This document shows positions 1 through 7,369 of a stretch of DNA of 64,000 nucleotides, in pieces. Origin of the DNA: JAWXCM01 sp034408745 (GTDB taxonomy: Bacteria; Acidobacteriota; Terriglobia; Bryobacterales; Bryobacteraceae). Both the position numbers and the translations under genes were made by a program. Position 1 is the first letter of the stretch; the number at the start of each line of letters is the position of its first letter. The stretch spans positions 6,426-70,425 of the forward strand of contig JAWXCM010000322.1 of assembly GCA_034408745.1 (NCBI GenBank). The letters are read 5' to 3'. The notes under the pieces are model-generated. The model was not told the DNA's origin and did not search any database. It saw nothing but the letters and a program-made list of their open reading frames with translations.

Positions 1-96
1 AATGCCTGGGCCATGCTGTCTCTATTGTATCGGGAAGCTGGAACGGCCGACTGTGTCTGCGGCGAAAATCAGGCACGGCTGGTAGAATACAGTTAA
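1..96 (+). CDS. C-terminal end of an upstream protein (partial)
   Basis: The first 96 bases are open in frame 1 and end at a TAA (94-96), encoding about 31 residues that finish ...QARLVEYS. The start lies outside the window. The peptide is too short to identify. Its frame runs into the window cleanly and the M16 peptidase begins 15 bp later on the same strand, so it is plausibly the 3' end of a gene co-transcribed with it. It could also be a chance open stretch. Confidence 0.4.
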   Translation, partial: NAWAMLSLLYREAGTADCVCGENQARLVEYS

Positions 97-111
97 GGGC
101 CGTATTAATAG

Positions 112-1401
112 ATGCAATCGTCCGATACTTCCAATACACGAGACGTCAGCCGCACCATCCTGCCAAACGGACTCCGAATCATAACCGAACCCATGGGTCA
201 CGTCCGCAGCGTGGCAATGGGCATATGGATTGGTTCCGGGTCTCGCAGGGAAACCACCACTGAGAACGGCATCTCCCACTTCATTGAGCACATGCTCTTC
301 AAGGGCACCGAAACCCGGAGCGCGGAAGACATCGCCAAGGTTGTGGATTCCACGGGCGGGAACCTGGATGCGTATACATCGAAAGAACTGGTGAGTTACA
401 ACACCAAGGTCATCGACGATCACCTGGAGCTCGGCTTCGATGTGTTGTCGGACCTGGTGCTGCGCCCCGTTTTTCAACCTGACGATATTGAGAAAGAAAA
501 GAGCGTAATTCTCGAAGAATTGAAGATGGAGGTGGACAACCCGGAATATCTGGTCCACGAAACCTTCTTTTCGCGATTCTGGAAGAAGCATCCGCTGGGC
601 CGCTCGATTCTTGGGACTAAAGCGACGATCGGCTCTTTCAATCAGGAGGCGGTTCGCTCTTATTACAGCAATGTATATGTGCCGGCGAACATGGTGATTA
701 CGGCGGCAGGCCGCATTAGTCATCAGCAGATTGTCGACCTTGCCACGAAGTACTTCGGGGATCTGCCTCCCGGGGCGACGGCACCCTCTGAGCCGTTACC
801 GGAAACGATGGCGCCGCACGTCCTGAAGAGCAAGCGCTCGCTGGAGCAGGTGCACCTGTGCATCGGAGTTCCGGCGCTGCCCATCGCACACCCGCAGCGT
901 TACGCGGCCTATTTGCTGAGCACCATTCTGGGCGGCGGAATGAGTTCGCGGCTGTTCCAGAATGTGCGCGAGAAGCACGGTCTGGCGTACTCCATCTTCA
1001 CCGAACTGAACTTGTACCGCGACGCCGGATGTCTGGCGGTGTACTCGGGGACCAGCACGGAGCACGTAAAAAAGGTTGTCGGCATGGTGGTGGATGAGTT
1101 TCGCCGCGTGTGTGACGAAGAAGTTCCGGAAGAGGAATTTCGGCGCGCCAAGGATCATTTGAAAGGCTCGCTCGCACTTGGACTGGAGTCGACGCCGAGC
1201 CGTATGTCGAACCTCGCCCGTCAGGAACTGTTCTTCAACCGGTTCTTCTCCATTGATGAGATGGTGGACGCGGTGGAGGGTGTGGCTGTCGAAGAGGTTC
1301 AGACACTGGCGCAGTCTTTCTTTAGCGGCCGCCAGATCGGCGCGACGGTGCTGGGACGAGTTCAGGGCATTGAACTCACGCCCGATCAATTGCGGTGTTA
1401 G
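112..1401 (+). CDS. M16 family zinc metallopeptidase (processing-peptidase type)
   Basis: A 429-residue single-domain-pair M16 (pitrilysin/insulinase family) peptidase. The inverted zinc motif HFIEH is at residues 56-60 (H56, E59, H60), followed by the family's downstream acidic stretch (EKEKSVILEELKM). The inactive-half-like C-terminal domain contains the R/Y signature region (REKHGLAYSI). Members cleave small peptides or leader peptides in the cytoplasm or periplasm. No signal peptide is evident, so it is probably cytoplasmic. Length fits the bacterial ~420-residue class. The ATG at 112 gives the expected N-terminus just before the LPNGLRI strand. The stop overlaps the GTG start of the next gene by 7 bp, suggesting translational coupling. 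Confidence 0.93.
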   Translation: MQSSDTSNTRDVSRTILPNGLRIITEPMGHVRSVAMGIWIGSGSRRETTTENGISHFIEHMLFKGTETRSAEDIAKVVDSTGGNLDAYTSKELVSYNTKVIDDHLELGFDVLSDLVLRPVFQPDDIEKEKSVILEELKMEVDNPEYLVHETFFSRFWKKHPLGRSILGTKATIGSFNQEAVRSYYSNVYVPANMVITAAGRISHQQIVDLATKYFGDLPPGATAPSEPLPETMAPHVLKSKRSLEQVHLCIGVPALPIAHPQRYAAYLLSTILGGGMSSRLFQNVREKHGLAYSIFTELNLYRDAGCLAVYSGTSTEHVKKVVGMVVDEFRRVCDEEVPEEEFRRAKDHLKGSLALGLESTPSRMSNLARQELFFNRFFSIDEMVDAVEGVAVEEVQTLAQSFFSGRQIGATVLGRVQGIELTPDQLRC

Positions 1402-2201
1402 CGCGGCTCGCAAGCCTGGCCGCCGGGTTGGTGCTGGTTGCGGCGAGTCTGTGTGCGCTGGATCCGAAGTCGCTGCAGCCACAGGGCTATGTCAGTGACT
1501 TCGCTGGCGTCATGGACGCGCCCACACGCGCCGAGATCAATCGATACTGCGCGGCGGTCGAACGGGCCACGGGCGCTCAGATCGCGATTGTCACGGTAAA
1601 AACCGTGGACGGTGCCCCACTCGAGGACTTCGCCAATGAACTCTTCCGGCAGTGGGGAATAGGGCCCAAAGAGTCGCAGGAAGGCGTGATGCTGCTGTTC
1701 GCCATTGACGACCGGCACAGCAGGCTGGAGGTGGGACGGGGGCTGGAACCTGTCATCACTGACGGTGCTTCGGGCGCGCTGCTTCGGGAGATGCGAGCCC
1801 CGCTGCGCGCCGGCGATTATGGCGGTGCTTTTCGCATCGCGGCCCAGCGCCTCGGCGAGCGGATCGGCAAGGCAAAGGGCGTAAGCATTGAGGAAGGCGA
1901 CAGGCCACAGTCAAAGGAGCGCGACAATTCCAGTGACCTTCCTGTGCCCGTGCTGCTCTTCCTGTTTTTTCTTTTCGCGCTGTTCCTGATTGGTCGAATG
2001 CGCGGTGGTGGTGGTGGCCGCTATCGTGGTGGCGGAGGAGGCGGATTGTTGGCAGGGCTGATTCTCGGCAACATGCTGAACAGGCCGTCGTATGGCGGTC
2101 AAAGCGGCGGCGGGTTTGGAGGCTACGACTCCGGAGGCGGCGGTTTCGGCGGGTTTGGCGGGGGAGATTCAGGAGGAGGCGGCGCTTCAAGCGACTGGTA
2201 A
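1395..2201 (+). CDS. TPM-domain (YgcG/DUF477) secreted or membrane protein with glycine-rich tail
   Basis: 268 residues starting at a GTG that overlaps the M16 gene. Layout: N-terminal signal/anchor (about residues 1-20), a TPM_phosphatase domain (about 30-150; it opens GYVSDFAGVMD and has the IAIVTVKTVDG strand), a transmembrane helix (about 185-200; PVPVLLFLFFLFALFLIG), then a very glycine-rich C-terminus (GGGGGRYRGGGGGG, GGFGGYDSGGGG) ending GGASSDW. This is the classic YgcG/TPM layout. Such proteins are often found beside LemA, as here two genes downstream. The precise biochemical role is not known. The Gly-rich tail makes low-complexity DNA at about 2005-2195. Confidence 0.9.
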   Translation: MLARLASLAAGLVLVAASLCALDPKSLQPQGYVSDFAGVMDAPTRAEINRYCAAVERATGAQIAIVTVKTVDGAPLEDFANELFRQWGIGPKESQEGVMLLFAIDDRHSRLEVGRGLEPVITDGASGALLREMRAPLRAGDYGGAFRIAAQRLGERIGKAKGVSIEEGDRPQSKERDNSSDLPVPVLLFLFFLFALFLIGRMRGGGGGRYRGGGGGGLLAGLILGNMLNRPSYGGQSGGGFGGYDSGGGGFGGFGGGDSGGGGASSDW

Positions 2202-2203
2202 CT

Positions 2204-2911
2204 ATGGAACGGCTGCTGGAAGAAATCGTCGAGAAATTGCGTAAGGCGCATGGGGAACGCCTTGTGTCGATCGTGCTGTATGGCTCCGGGGCGGTGCCTG
2301 AGGGTCGCGATGCGCTGTCGGATTTCAACATCCTGTGCGTACTCAAGCAGGTGACAATTGCCGAACTGCACGATTCAGAAGCGGTTTTCCGCTGGTGGCG
2401 TGAGATGCGTAATCCGTCGCCGCTGCTGCTGAGCGTCGACGAGGTCCGCACGTCGACCGACTCATTCCCCATGGAGTTTCACGACATCCGCGAGCGCCAT
2501 GTGATTCTGCATGGTGAGGACGTGGTCAGCGGTTTATCGATCGATCCGGCGTTCTATCGCGCGCACGTGGAGCATGAACTCCGGGCGAAGATGTTGCGGC
2601 TCAGGCAGAAGGCTGGCGGCATGCTGTCCGACAACCTGTTGCTGCTGCGTCTGATGGCGGAATCGGTGAGCACGTTCTGTGTGCTGTTCCGGCATGCGTT
2701 GCGGATCGCGGGCGAGTCGCCGAAATTTGCCCGGAGGGAAGTTATCGCTGCGGCGGGTACGCGTTTTGGCATTGAGACTGAGGCGTTTGATACGCTTCTC
2801 GATTTGCGCGAGGGAAAGCGCAAGCCGAAATCGGTGGTCGAACCTGGAGCGCTGTTCGCCCGATATCTGCAGGGGATCGCCACGGTGGTTGAAGCTGTCG
2901 ACCGCATGTAA
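2204..2911 (+). CDS. Pol-beta-type nucleotidyltransferase domain protein
   Basis: 235 residues, starting 2 bp after the TPM gene. Residues 22-42 (VSIVLYGSGA...DALSDFNILCV) match the nucleotidyltransferase GS-x(n)-SDxD core, but the metal-binding pair reads SDFN, so the second acidic residue is replaced by Asn and activity may be altered. The C-terminal half is helical (RLRQKAGGMLSDNLLLLRLMAES), resembling the HEPN-like helical domain that follows such NTases. It lies between TPM and LemA genes in one tight operon, so it is probably co-expressed with them. The substrate is unknown. Confidence 0.75.
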   Translation: MERLLEEIVEKLRKAHGERLVSIVLYGSGAVPEGRDALSDFNILCVLKQVTIAELHDSEAVFRWWREMRNPSPLLLSVDEVRTSTDSFPMEFHDIRERHVILHGEDVVSGLSIDPAFYRAHVEHELRAKMLRLRQKAGGMLSDNLLLLRLMAESVSTFCVLFRHALRIAGESPKFARREVIAAAGTRFGIETEAFDTLLDLREGKRKPKSVVEPGALFARYLQGIATVVEAVDRM

Positions 2912-2925
2912 GAATTGAGGAGATT

Positions 2926-3492
2926 ATGAAAGCAGTTCTGGTGGTTCTGGGTGCACTGCTGCTGATTGTTTTGCTCATTGGCGGTCCTTTGATGAGCGGG
3001 CGAAACGAACTTGTGACGCAGCGCGAAGCCGTCAACGGGGCCTGGGCTCAGGTGGATGTCGACCTGCAGCGCCGTGCTGACCTGATTCCCAACCTGGTGG
3101 AGACCGTTAAGGGGTTCGCAAAGCAGGAGAAGGAAGTGCTGGAATCGATTGCGAACGCACGCGCCGGAATGCTGAATGCACGAAATCCGCAGGAGCGGAT
3201 CCAGGCCAACCAGCAAATGGACAGCGCGCTTGGCCGGCTTCTGGTGATCACCGAGAATTACCCGCAGCTCAAGTCAAACGAGAACTTCCTCAGGCTGCAG
3301 GACGAACTTGCCGGCACTGAGAATCGCATTGCGCAGAGCCGGCGCCGCTACAACGACTCGGTGACAAAATACAACACCGAGATCGAGAAATTTCCCAACA
3401 ATCTCACCGCGGGACTTTTCGGATTCCAGCGAAATGACGCGTATTTCCGTACCGATCCTGCGAAGCGTGAGAACCCGCAGGTGAAGTTCTAA
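2926..3492 (+). CDS. lemA: LemA family protein
   Basis: 188 residues. There is one N-terminal membrane helix (about 1-24, LVVLGALLLIVLLIGGPLM), then the LemA helical bundle with its typical opening (QREAVNGAWAQVDVDLQRRADLIPNLVETVKGF) and a C-terminal FNNxxAxxFGF-like region (FPNNLTAGLFGFQRNDAYF). A clear GAGGAG-like ribosome site (gaggag) sits 6-7 bp before the ATG. LemA proteins are membrane-anchored with the N-terminus out. Their function is unclear, but they co-occur with TPM proteins, matching this operon. Confidence 0.95.
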   Translation: MKAVLVVLGALLLIVLLIGGPLMSGRNELVTQREAVNGAWAQVDVDLQRRADLIPNLVETVKGFAKQEKEVLESIANARAGMLNARNPQERIQANQQMDSALGRLLVITENYPQLKSNENFLRLQDELAGTENRIAQSRRRYNDSVTKYNTEIEKFPNNLTAGLFGFQRNDAYFRTDPAKRENPQVKF

Positions 3493-3530
3493 CCGGCTCC
3501 TCTCTCTCTGACTGACCTGACAAAAGGAAT

Positions 3531-4976
3531 ATGGCTACCGAAACTTTCCGCAATTACATTAACGGTGAATGGGTGTCCGGGGATACCTTTGAGAATCGCA
3601 ATCCGGCGAATACCGACGAACTGGTCGGCCTGCATGTGAAGGGGACCGCGTCTGACGTGGAGGCCGCCGCCGAGGCTGCTCAGGCTGCTTTCGGTCCGTG
3701 GGCCAGCCTTCCAGGACCGGCCCGCGGTAACTATCTGTACAAAGTGGCCGATATCCTCGACCGCAAGTTCGACAGCATCTCCGCCGACATGACGCGCGAG
3801 GAAGGCAAGACCCTGCCCGAAGCCAAAGGCGAGGTTCGGCGCGCTATCAACATTTTCCGGTATTTTGCGGGCGAGGGCTCGCGGATGAACGGAATTCAGG
3901 TGCCGAGCGAGCGTGAGCGCGTTCATATGTTCGCGATCCGCAAGCCGCTCGGGGTGGTGGGGCTGATCACGCCGTGGAATTTCCCGAGCGCGATTCCAGC
4001 GTGGAAGCTCGCTCCCGCGCTGATCTGCGGCAACACCGTGATCATGAAGCCGGCGTCGGTTTCGCCGCTTAGCGCATGGCGGCTGATTGAGGCCTGTCAT
4101 GAGGCTGGGATTCCAAAGGGCGTGGTGAACTTCATCACCGGTTCGGGCGGACAGGTCGGCGATCCGCTGGTTGAGGCGAAGCAACTGAAGGCCGTGTCGT
4201 TCACGGGATCCTGCGAAGTGGGTCTCGCCCTGCACAAGAAGGCGTCGGCGCGGCAGCTGCGAATCCAGCTGGAGATGGGTGGCAAGAATCCCACCATTGT
4301 GCTGGGCGACGCGGACTTCCAGTCGGCCGTCGACAACGTGGTGAATGCCTCGTTCTTTTCGACCGGACAGAAGTGTACGGCTACGAGCCGCGCCATTGTC
4401 GAGGATTCCATCTACGACAAGTTTGTAGCGGCTGTGACGGAAGCGGCTAAGAAGCTGAAGGTCGGCAACGGCATGGAGCCGGGCGTGCAGATCGGTCCGG
4501 CCATCGATCAGAAGCAGCTCGAAACGAACCTGAAGTACATCGAGATTGGCCGCCAGGAGTGTGGCGAGCCGAAGTGCGGCGGCAACCGGATCACCGGACC
4601 TGGCTTCGACAAGGGCTTCTTTATCGAGCCGACGGTTTTCGCCGATGTCACGCCGCAGATGCGAATCGCGCAGGAAGAGATCTTTGGACCGGTGCTTGCG
4701 ATTATGCGCGCGCGCGACTTCGAGGACGCGATGCGAATTGCTAACGACATTCCACTGGGGTTGTCAGCTTCCATTCAGACGACGAATGTCTCGCGCGTGT
4801 TCGACTTTGTGTACCGGATGGAAGCGGGCCTTCTGACCGTGAATCTCCCGAGCGCGGGAGTCGAGTACCAGCTCCCGTTTGGCGGCACCAAGGAATCCAG
4901 CTTCGGGCCGAAGGAGCAGGGCCCCGCAGCCCTCGAGTTCTACAGCGACTACAAGACGGTCTATCTGAAGTACTGA
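3531..4976 (+). CDS. Aldehyde dehydrogenase (ALDH superfamily), possibly 2,5-dioxopentanoate dehydrogenase
   Basis: 481 residues, full length for the ALDH fold. Catalytic positions are visible: N150 in PWNFP, E248 in LEMGGKNP and nucleophile C282 in STGQKCTA. NAD(P)+-dependent oxidation of an aldehyde to an acid is expected. The FFSTGQKCTATSR context and short N-terminus are similar to alpha-ketoglutaric-semialdehyde (2,5-dioxopentanoate) dehydrogenases of sugar-acid pathways. That assignment is only by resemblance. It is preceded by 38 bp without a gene and followed by the palindrome region, so it is probably its own unit or the tail of the lemA operon. Confidence 0.9.
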   Translation: MATETFRNYINGEWVSGDTFENRNPANTDELVGLHVKGTASDVEAAAEAAQAAFGPWASLPGPARGNYLYKVADILDRKFDSISADMTREEGKTLPEAKGEVRRAINIFRYFAGEGSRMNGIQVPSERERVHMFAIRKPLGVVGLITPWNFPSAIPAWKLAPALICGNTVIMKPASVSPLSAWRLIEACHEAGIPKGVVNFITGSGGQVGDPLVEAKQLKAVSFTGSCEVGLALHKKASARQLRIQLEMGGKNPTIVLGDADFQSAVDNVVNASFFSTGQKCTATSRAIVEDSIYDKFVAAVTEAAKKLKVGNGMEPGVQIGPAIDQKQLETNLKYIEIGRQECGEPKCGGNRITGPGFDKGFFIEPTVFADVTPQMRIAQEEIFGPVLAIMRARDFEDAMRIANDIPLGLSASIQTTNVSRVFDFVYRMEAGLLTVNLPSAGVEYQLPFGGTKESSFGPKEQGPAALEFYSDYKTVYLKY

Positions 4977-5010
4977 GCCGTCTTCTAAGGTGGCCCGATT
5001 AACCTTGACT

Positions 5011-5048
5011 TTCCGACATGAGTTAACTATAGTTAACTCATGTCGGAA
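5011..5048. promoter_or_regulatory. 38-bp perfect palindrome overlapping a start codon (candidate operator)
   Basis: All 19 base pairs of a zero-spacer palindrome match from 5011 to 5048, centred between 5029 and 5030. The core is AGTTAACTATAGTTAACT, with outer arms TTCCGACATG and CATGTCGGAA. The ATG of the downstream methyltransferase-like gene (5040-5042) lies inside the right arm. Such AT-centred dyads are typical of dimeric repressor operators. In RNA it could also fold into a hairpin that sequesters the start codon. No regulator gene adjoins it, and I saw no second copy of the core in this window. Confidence 0.75.
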
Positions 5049-5633
5049 GCCATTCGCTACACCCTCATCGCCACGAGCCTTTCGTTCCTGTTCGTGGCCA
5101 TCTTCTATCGAATCCGGTCGCAACGATCCGGCGAATCCCTCGACCGCACAAAGGAAGGTTGGCCCATTCTGATCGGTGTTCGACTGGCAGGCTTTCTCAC
5201 GGCCGGTTCTACTGCGGCATGGTTATCAAAGGCGGCGTGGGTGGAACCGACAGGCGTGCCGGTGCCGGAAGTGCTCCGCTGGCTGGGGGTGGTTGGATTT
5301 GGTCTTGCTGCGTCGTGGGTGATTTGGATGTTTCACACGCTGGGGCGAAATCTGACTGACACGGTGGTGACACGGCGAGACGCTATTTTCGTCGACAACG
5401 GTCCCTACCGCTTCGTGCGGAATCCCATGTATACCGGCGTTCTGATGGTGGGGCTGAGCCTGGGGCTTGCTGTGGGCACCTGGTTGATTCCACTCTGTGC
5501 GGGGCTGATCTTCACGCTGCTGGCGCTGCGGACGGCGACGGAAGAGAAATACCTGATCCAGCGCTTCGGCAACCGGTATATCGAATATATGAGCCGCGTT
5601 GGGCGCTTCTTTCCCAGGCTGCGGCACGGATAA
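5040..5633 (+). CDS. Isoprenylcysteine carboxyl methyltransferase-like integral membrane protein
   Basis: 197 residues with several hydrophobic helices (about 8-22, 40-60, 80-100, 130-160). The C-terminal ICMT/phospholipid-methyltransferase signature is present: the SAM-binding RNPMYTGVL (about residues 125-133), then EEKYLIQRFGNRYIEYMSRVGRFFP (about 168-192), where E168/E169 and the YxxY-R pattern are typical. Bacterial members methylate small or lipid substrates using SAM, and the substrate is not known. The chosen ATG lies within the 38-bp palindrome, so either the mRNA is nearly leaderless or translation is controlled by that dyad. Confidence 0.85.
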   Translation: MSEAIRYTLIATSLSFLFVAIFYRIRSQRSGESLDRTKEGWPILIGVRLAGFLTAGSTAAWLSKAAWVEPTGVPVPEVLRWLGVVGFGLAASWVIWMFHTLGRNLTDTVVTRRDAIFVDNGPYRFVRNPMYTGVLMVGLSLGLAVGTWLIPLCAGLIFTLLALRTATEEKYLIQRFGNRYIEYMSRVGRFFPRLRHG

Positions 5634-5719
5634 AGACAGGTGTGCGGGATCGAACACAGGGTACGCGTCGGAAGTAGCTGATTCCGCACTCAGGAATTTG
5701 TGGCACCTGCATTCCCTTC

Positions 5720-6345
5720 ATGCGGTGCATGAGAATCACTTTCGCGATCTCGTTCCTGATTGCATCCGCTGCTCTGGCGCAGAGTGTGAAGGTCGGTGTT
5801 ATTGGCGGCGTCCCGCTCACTGACCCGGTGCGATTCAACGACGAATCCAAACGTTATCTTGTTGGACCTTCTGTGGAAGTGCGATTTTTGGACGGGCGCC
5901 CTGGCGTCGAAATGAATGCGTTGTACCGCAGGACGGGCACGGCGTTTAGCTTTGTTTTAGCCCTAATCCCGATTACCCGCAGGTACCCGAGCGATTTAGC
6001 AGTCGCACAGTGGGAAATACATGGGAATTTCCGTTGCTCGGAAAATATTATTTCCGGACAAGTGACGAAAAATGGCGACCGTTCCTTGGGACGGGTTATA
6101 CGATACGCCACACGTGGACGACTACGACGGACGAAAGCGTATTCTCCGGGAACCCAACTCCTCAGGTCTCGAAGCGTGGAGGAGGCGCGGGCGTTGACGT
6201 TGGTGCGACCGTTGTCGGTGGCATCGACTGGAAGTGGACCCGGCGCATCTCAGTGCAGCCGCAATTTCGCTACACACGGTACGGGGATCGGAGCGATACG
6301 TTGAACCGGGGTCAGGTGGATTTCATGCTCGGCATACGGTTCTGA
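5720..6345 (+). pseudogene. Outer-membrane beta-barrel protein, broken by one frameshift
   Basis: The N-terminal part (from 5720; alternative ATG 5729) has a signal peptide (MRITFAISFLIASAALAQ) and a barrel start (VKVGVIGGVPLTD...SVEVRFLDGRPGVEMNALYRR). This frame stays open to 6304 but loses its character after about 5955. The expected continuation (FSPNPDYPQVPERFSSRTV, then WEFPLLGKYYF) is in the -1 frame and ends correctly at 6345 with a barrel-closing LGIRF, terminal Phe included. Joining the frames at the gTTTTag run (5954-5960), one T short of continuous reading, restores about 208 residues of an OmpW/PorT-like porin. A single-base deletion or homopolymer sequencing error is likely. Confidence 0.75.
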
Positions 6346-6379
6346 CGGCTGACCCCGAAGTTCTATACTCGGGTTGAAG

Positions 6380-7369
6380 ATGACTCCAGCCCAGCTTGCC
6401 TCCTGGACACTCCCGGTAACGGTATTCAGCGTGTCCACGCTGATCGCTCTTCTGGTTCGACAAGTTGTGCTGCGGGTGCTTGCCAGCCGGGTGCCGGCGT
6501 CGTCGAAGGCCTGGCGGCTCTTTCTCGAAACGGTGCGCGGACCATCGGTGCTGTGGTGTTTGGCCGCGGGTCTGGCCATCGCGATTCACAACGCCCAGGC
6601 GCCGCGCACATTCGAGTACTGGGCTCAGAAGTCGATCGGCGTTTTTACCATTGTCAGCATCGGACTGGTCGGCGCGGCTGTCGCAGTCCGGATGGTGGCG
6701 GTCTACGGTGAGCGCAAGAGCCTACGGATCGCAGGGCTGTCGAAAACGCTGGTTTACCTGGTGATCTTCAGCATTGTCCTGCTGATGGTTCTAAGTGAAT
6801 TTGAGGTACAAATCACACCGATTCTTACGGCTCTCGGTGTCGGCGGTCTGGCTGTCGCTTTGGCTTTGCAGGACACGCTGTCGAACTTCTTCGCAGGGAT
6901 TCACATCCTGGTAGAGGAGCCAATCCGGGTCGGCGATTTCGTTCGTTTGTCCAAGGATGAAGAGGGTACGGTCAGCGACATCGGCTGGCGCACCACCCGA
7001 ATTCAGACGTTTCAAAACACAGTAATTGTGGTTCCGAATAAAAACCTGGTTTCGGCGAATATCGTCAATTTTCATCTGGCGGAACGTCGGGTTTCGACGG
7101 AAATCGATATCTATTCGGCAAACGAAGCGAGTCCCGACCAGATCGCCGAGCTGGCCATGGCAATCGCGGAGCGTACCGAGGGCGTGCTCCCCGAGCCTGC
7201 GCCGATAGTGCTGCTCGACCCCGGTGTGCTGCACACGCATATGCAGATGAAACTGGTGGTTCACGTAGCCACTGTCGCGGAGCGGGCGCCGGTGAGATCC
7301 GACATTCGGGCGCAGCTTCACAGAGCTTTTCGAGAGCACGGGATTCCGTTCCCGGTGGTAAAGGTTTGA
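6380..7369 (+). CDS. MscS family small-conductance mechanosensitive channel
   Basis: 329 residues from ATG 6380 (a TTG two codons upstream is the alternative). Three or four N-terminal transmembrane helices are followed by the conserved pore/beta-domain region: LGVGGLAVALALQDTLSNFFAGIHI (pore helix) and the beta domain EEPIRVGDFVRLSKDEEGTVSDIGWRTTRIQ, NTVIVVPNKNLVSANIVN. The channel releases osmolytes on hypo-osmotic shock through the inner membrane. Its stop codon overlaps the TTG start of the hydantoinase gene (TTGA), so the two are translationally coupled, although no functional link is obvious. Confidence 0.93.
   Translation: MTPAQLASWTLPVTVFSVSTLIALLVRQVVLRVLASRVPASSKAWRLFLETVRGPSVLWCLAAGLAIAIHNAQAPRTFEYWAQKSIGVFTIVSIGLVGAAVAVRMVAVYGERKSLRIAGLSKTLVYLVIFSIVLLMVLSEFEVQITPILTALGVGGLAVALALQDTLSNFFAGIHILVEEPIRVGDFVRLSKDEEGTVSDIGWRTTRIQTFQNTVIVVPNKNLVSANIVNFHLAERRVSTEIDIYSANEASPDQIAELAMAIAERTEGVLPEPAPIVLLDPGVLHTHMQMKLVVHVATVAERAPVRSDIRAQLHRAFREHGIPFPVVKV

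Noticed and set aside
2005..2195. A tandem repeat array of GGTGGT/GGCGGC units
   Set aside because: It is the low-complexity coding of the Gly-rich tail of the TPM protein, not a separate repeat element.
5944..5964. Programmed -1 frameshifting in the barrel gene
   Set aside because: The T run is not a canonical X-XXY-YYZ slippery heptamer, and no stimulating structure was evident. A one-base loss or error is simpler.
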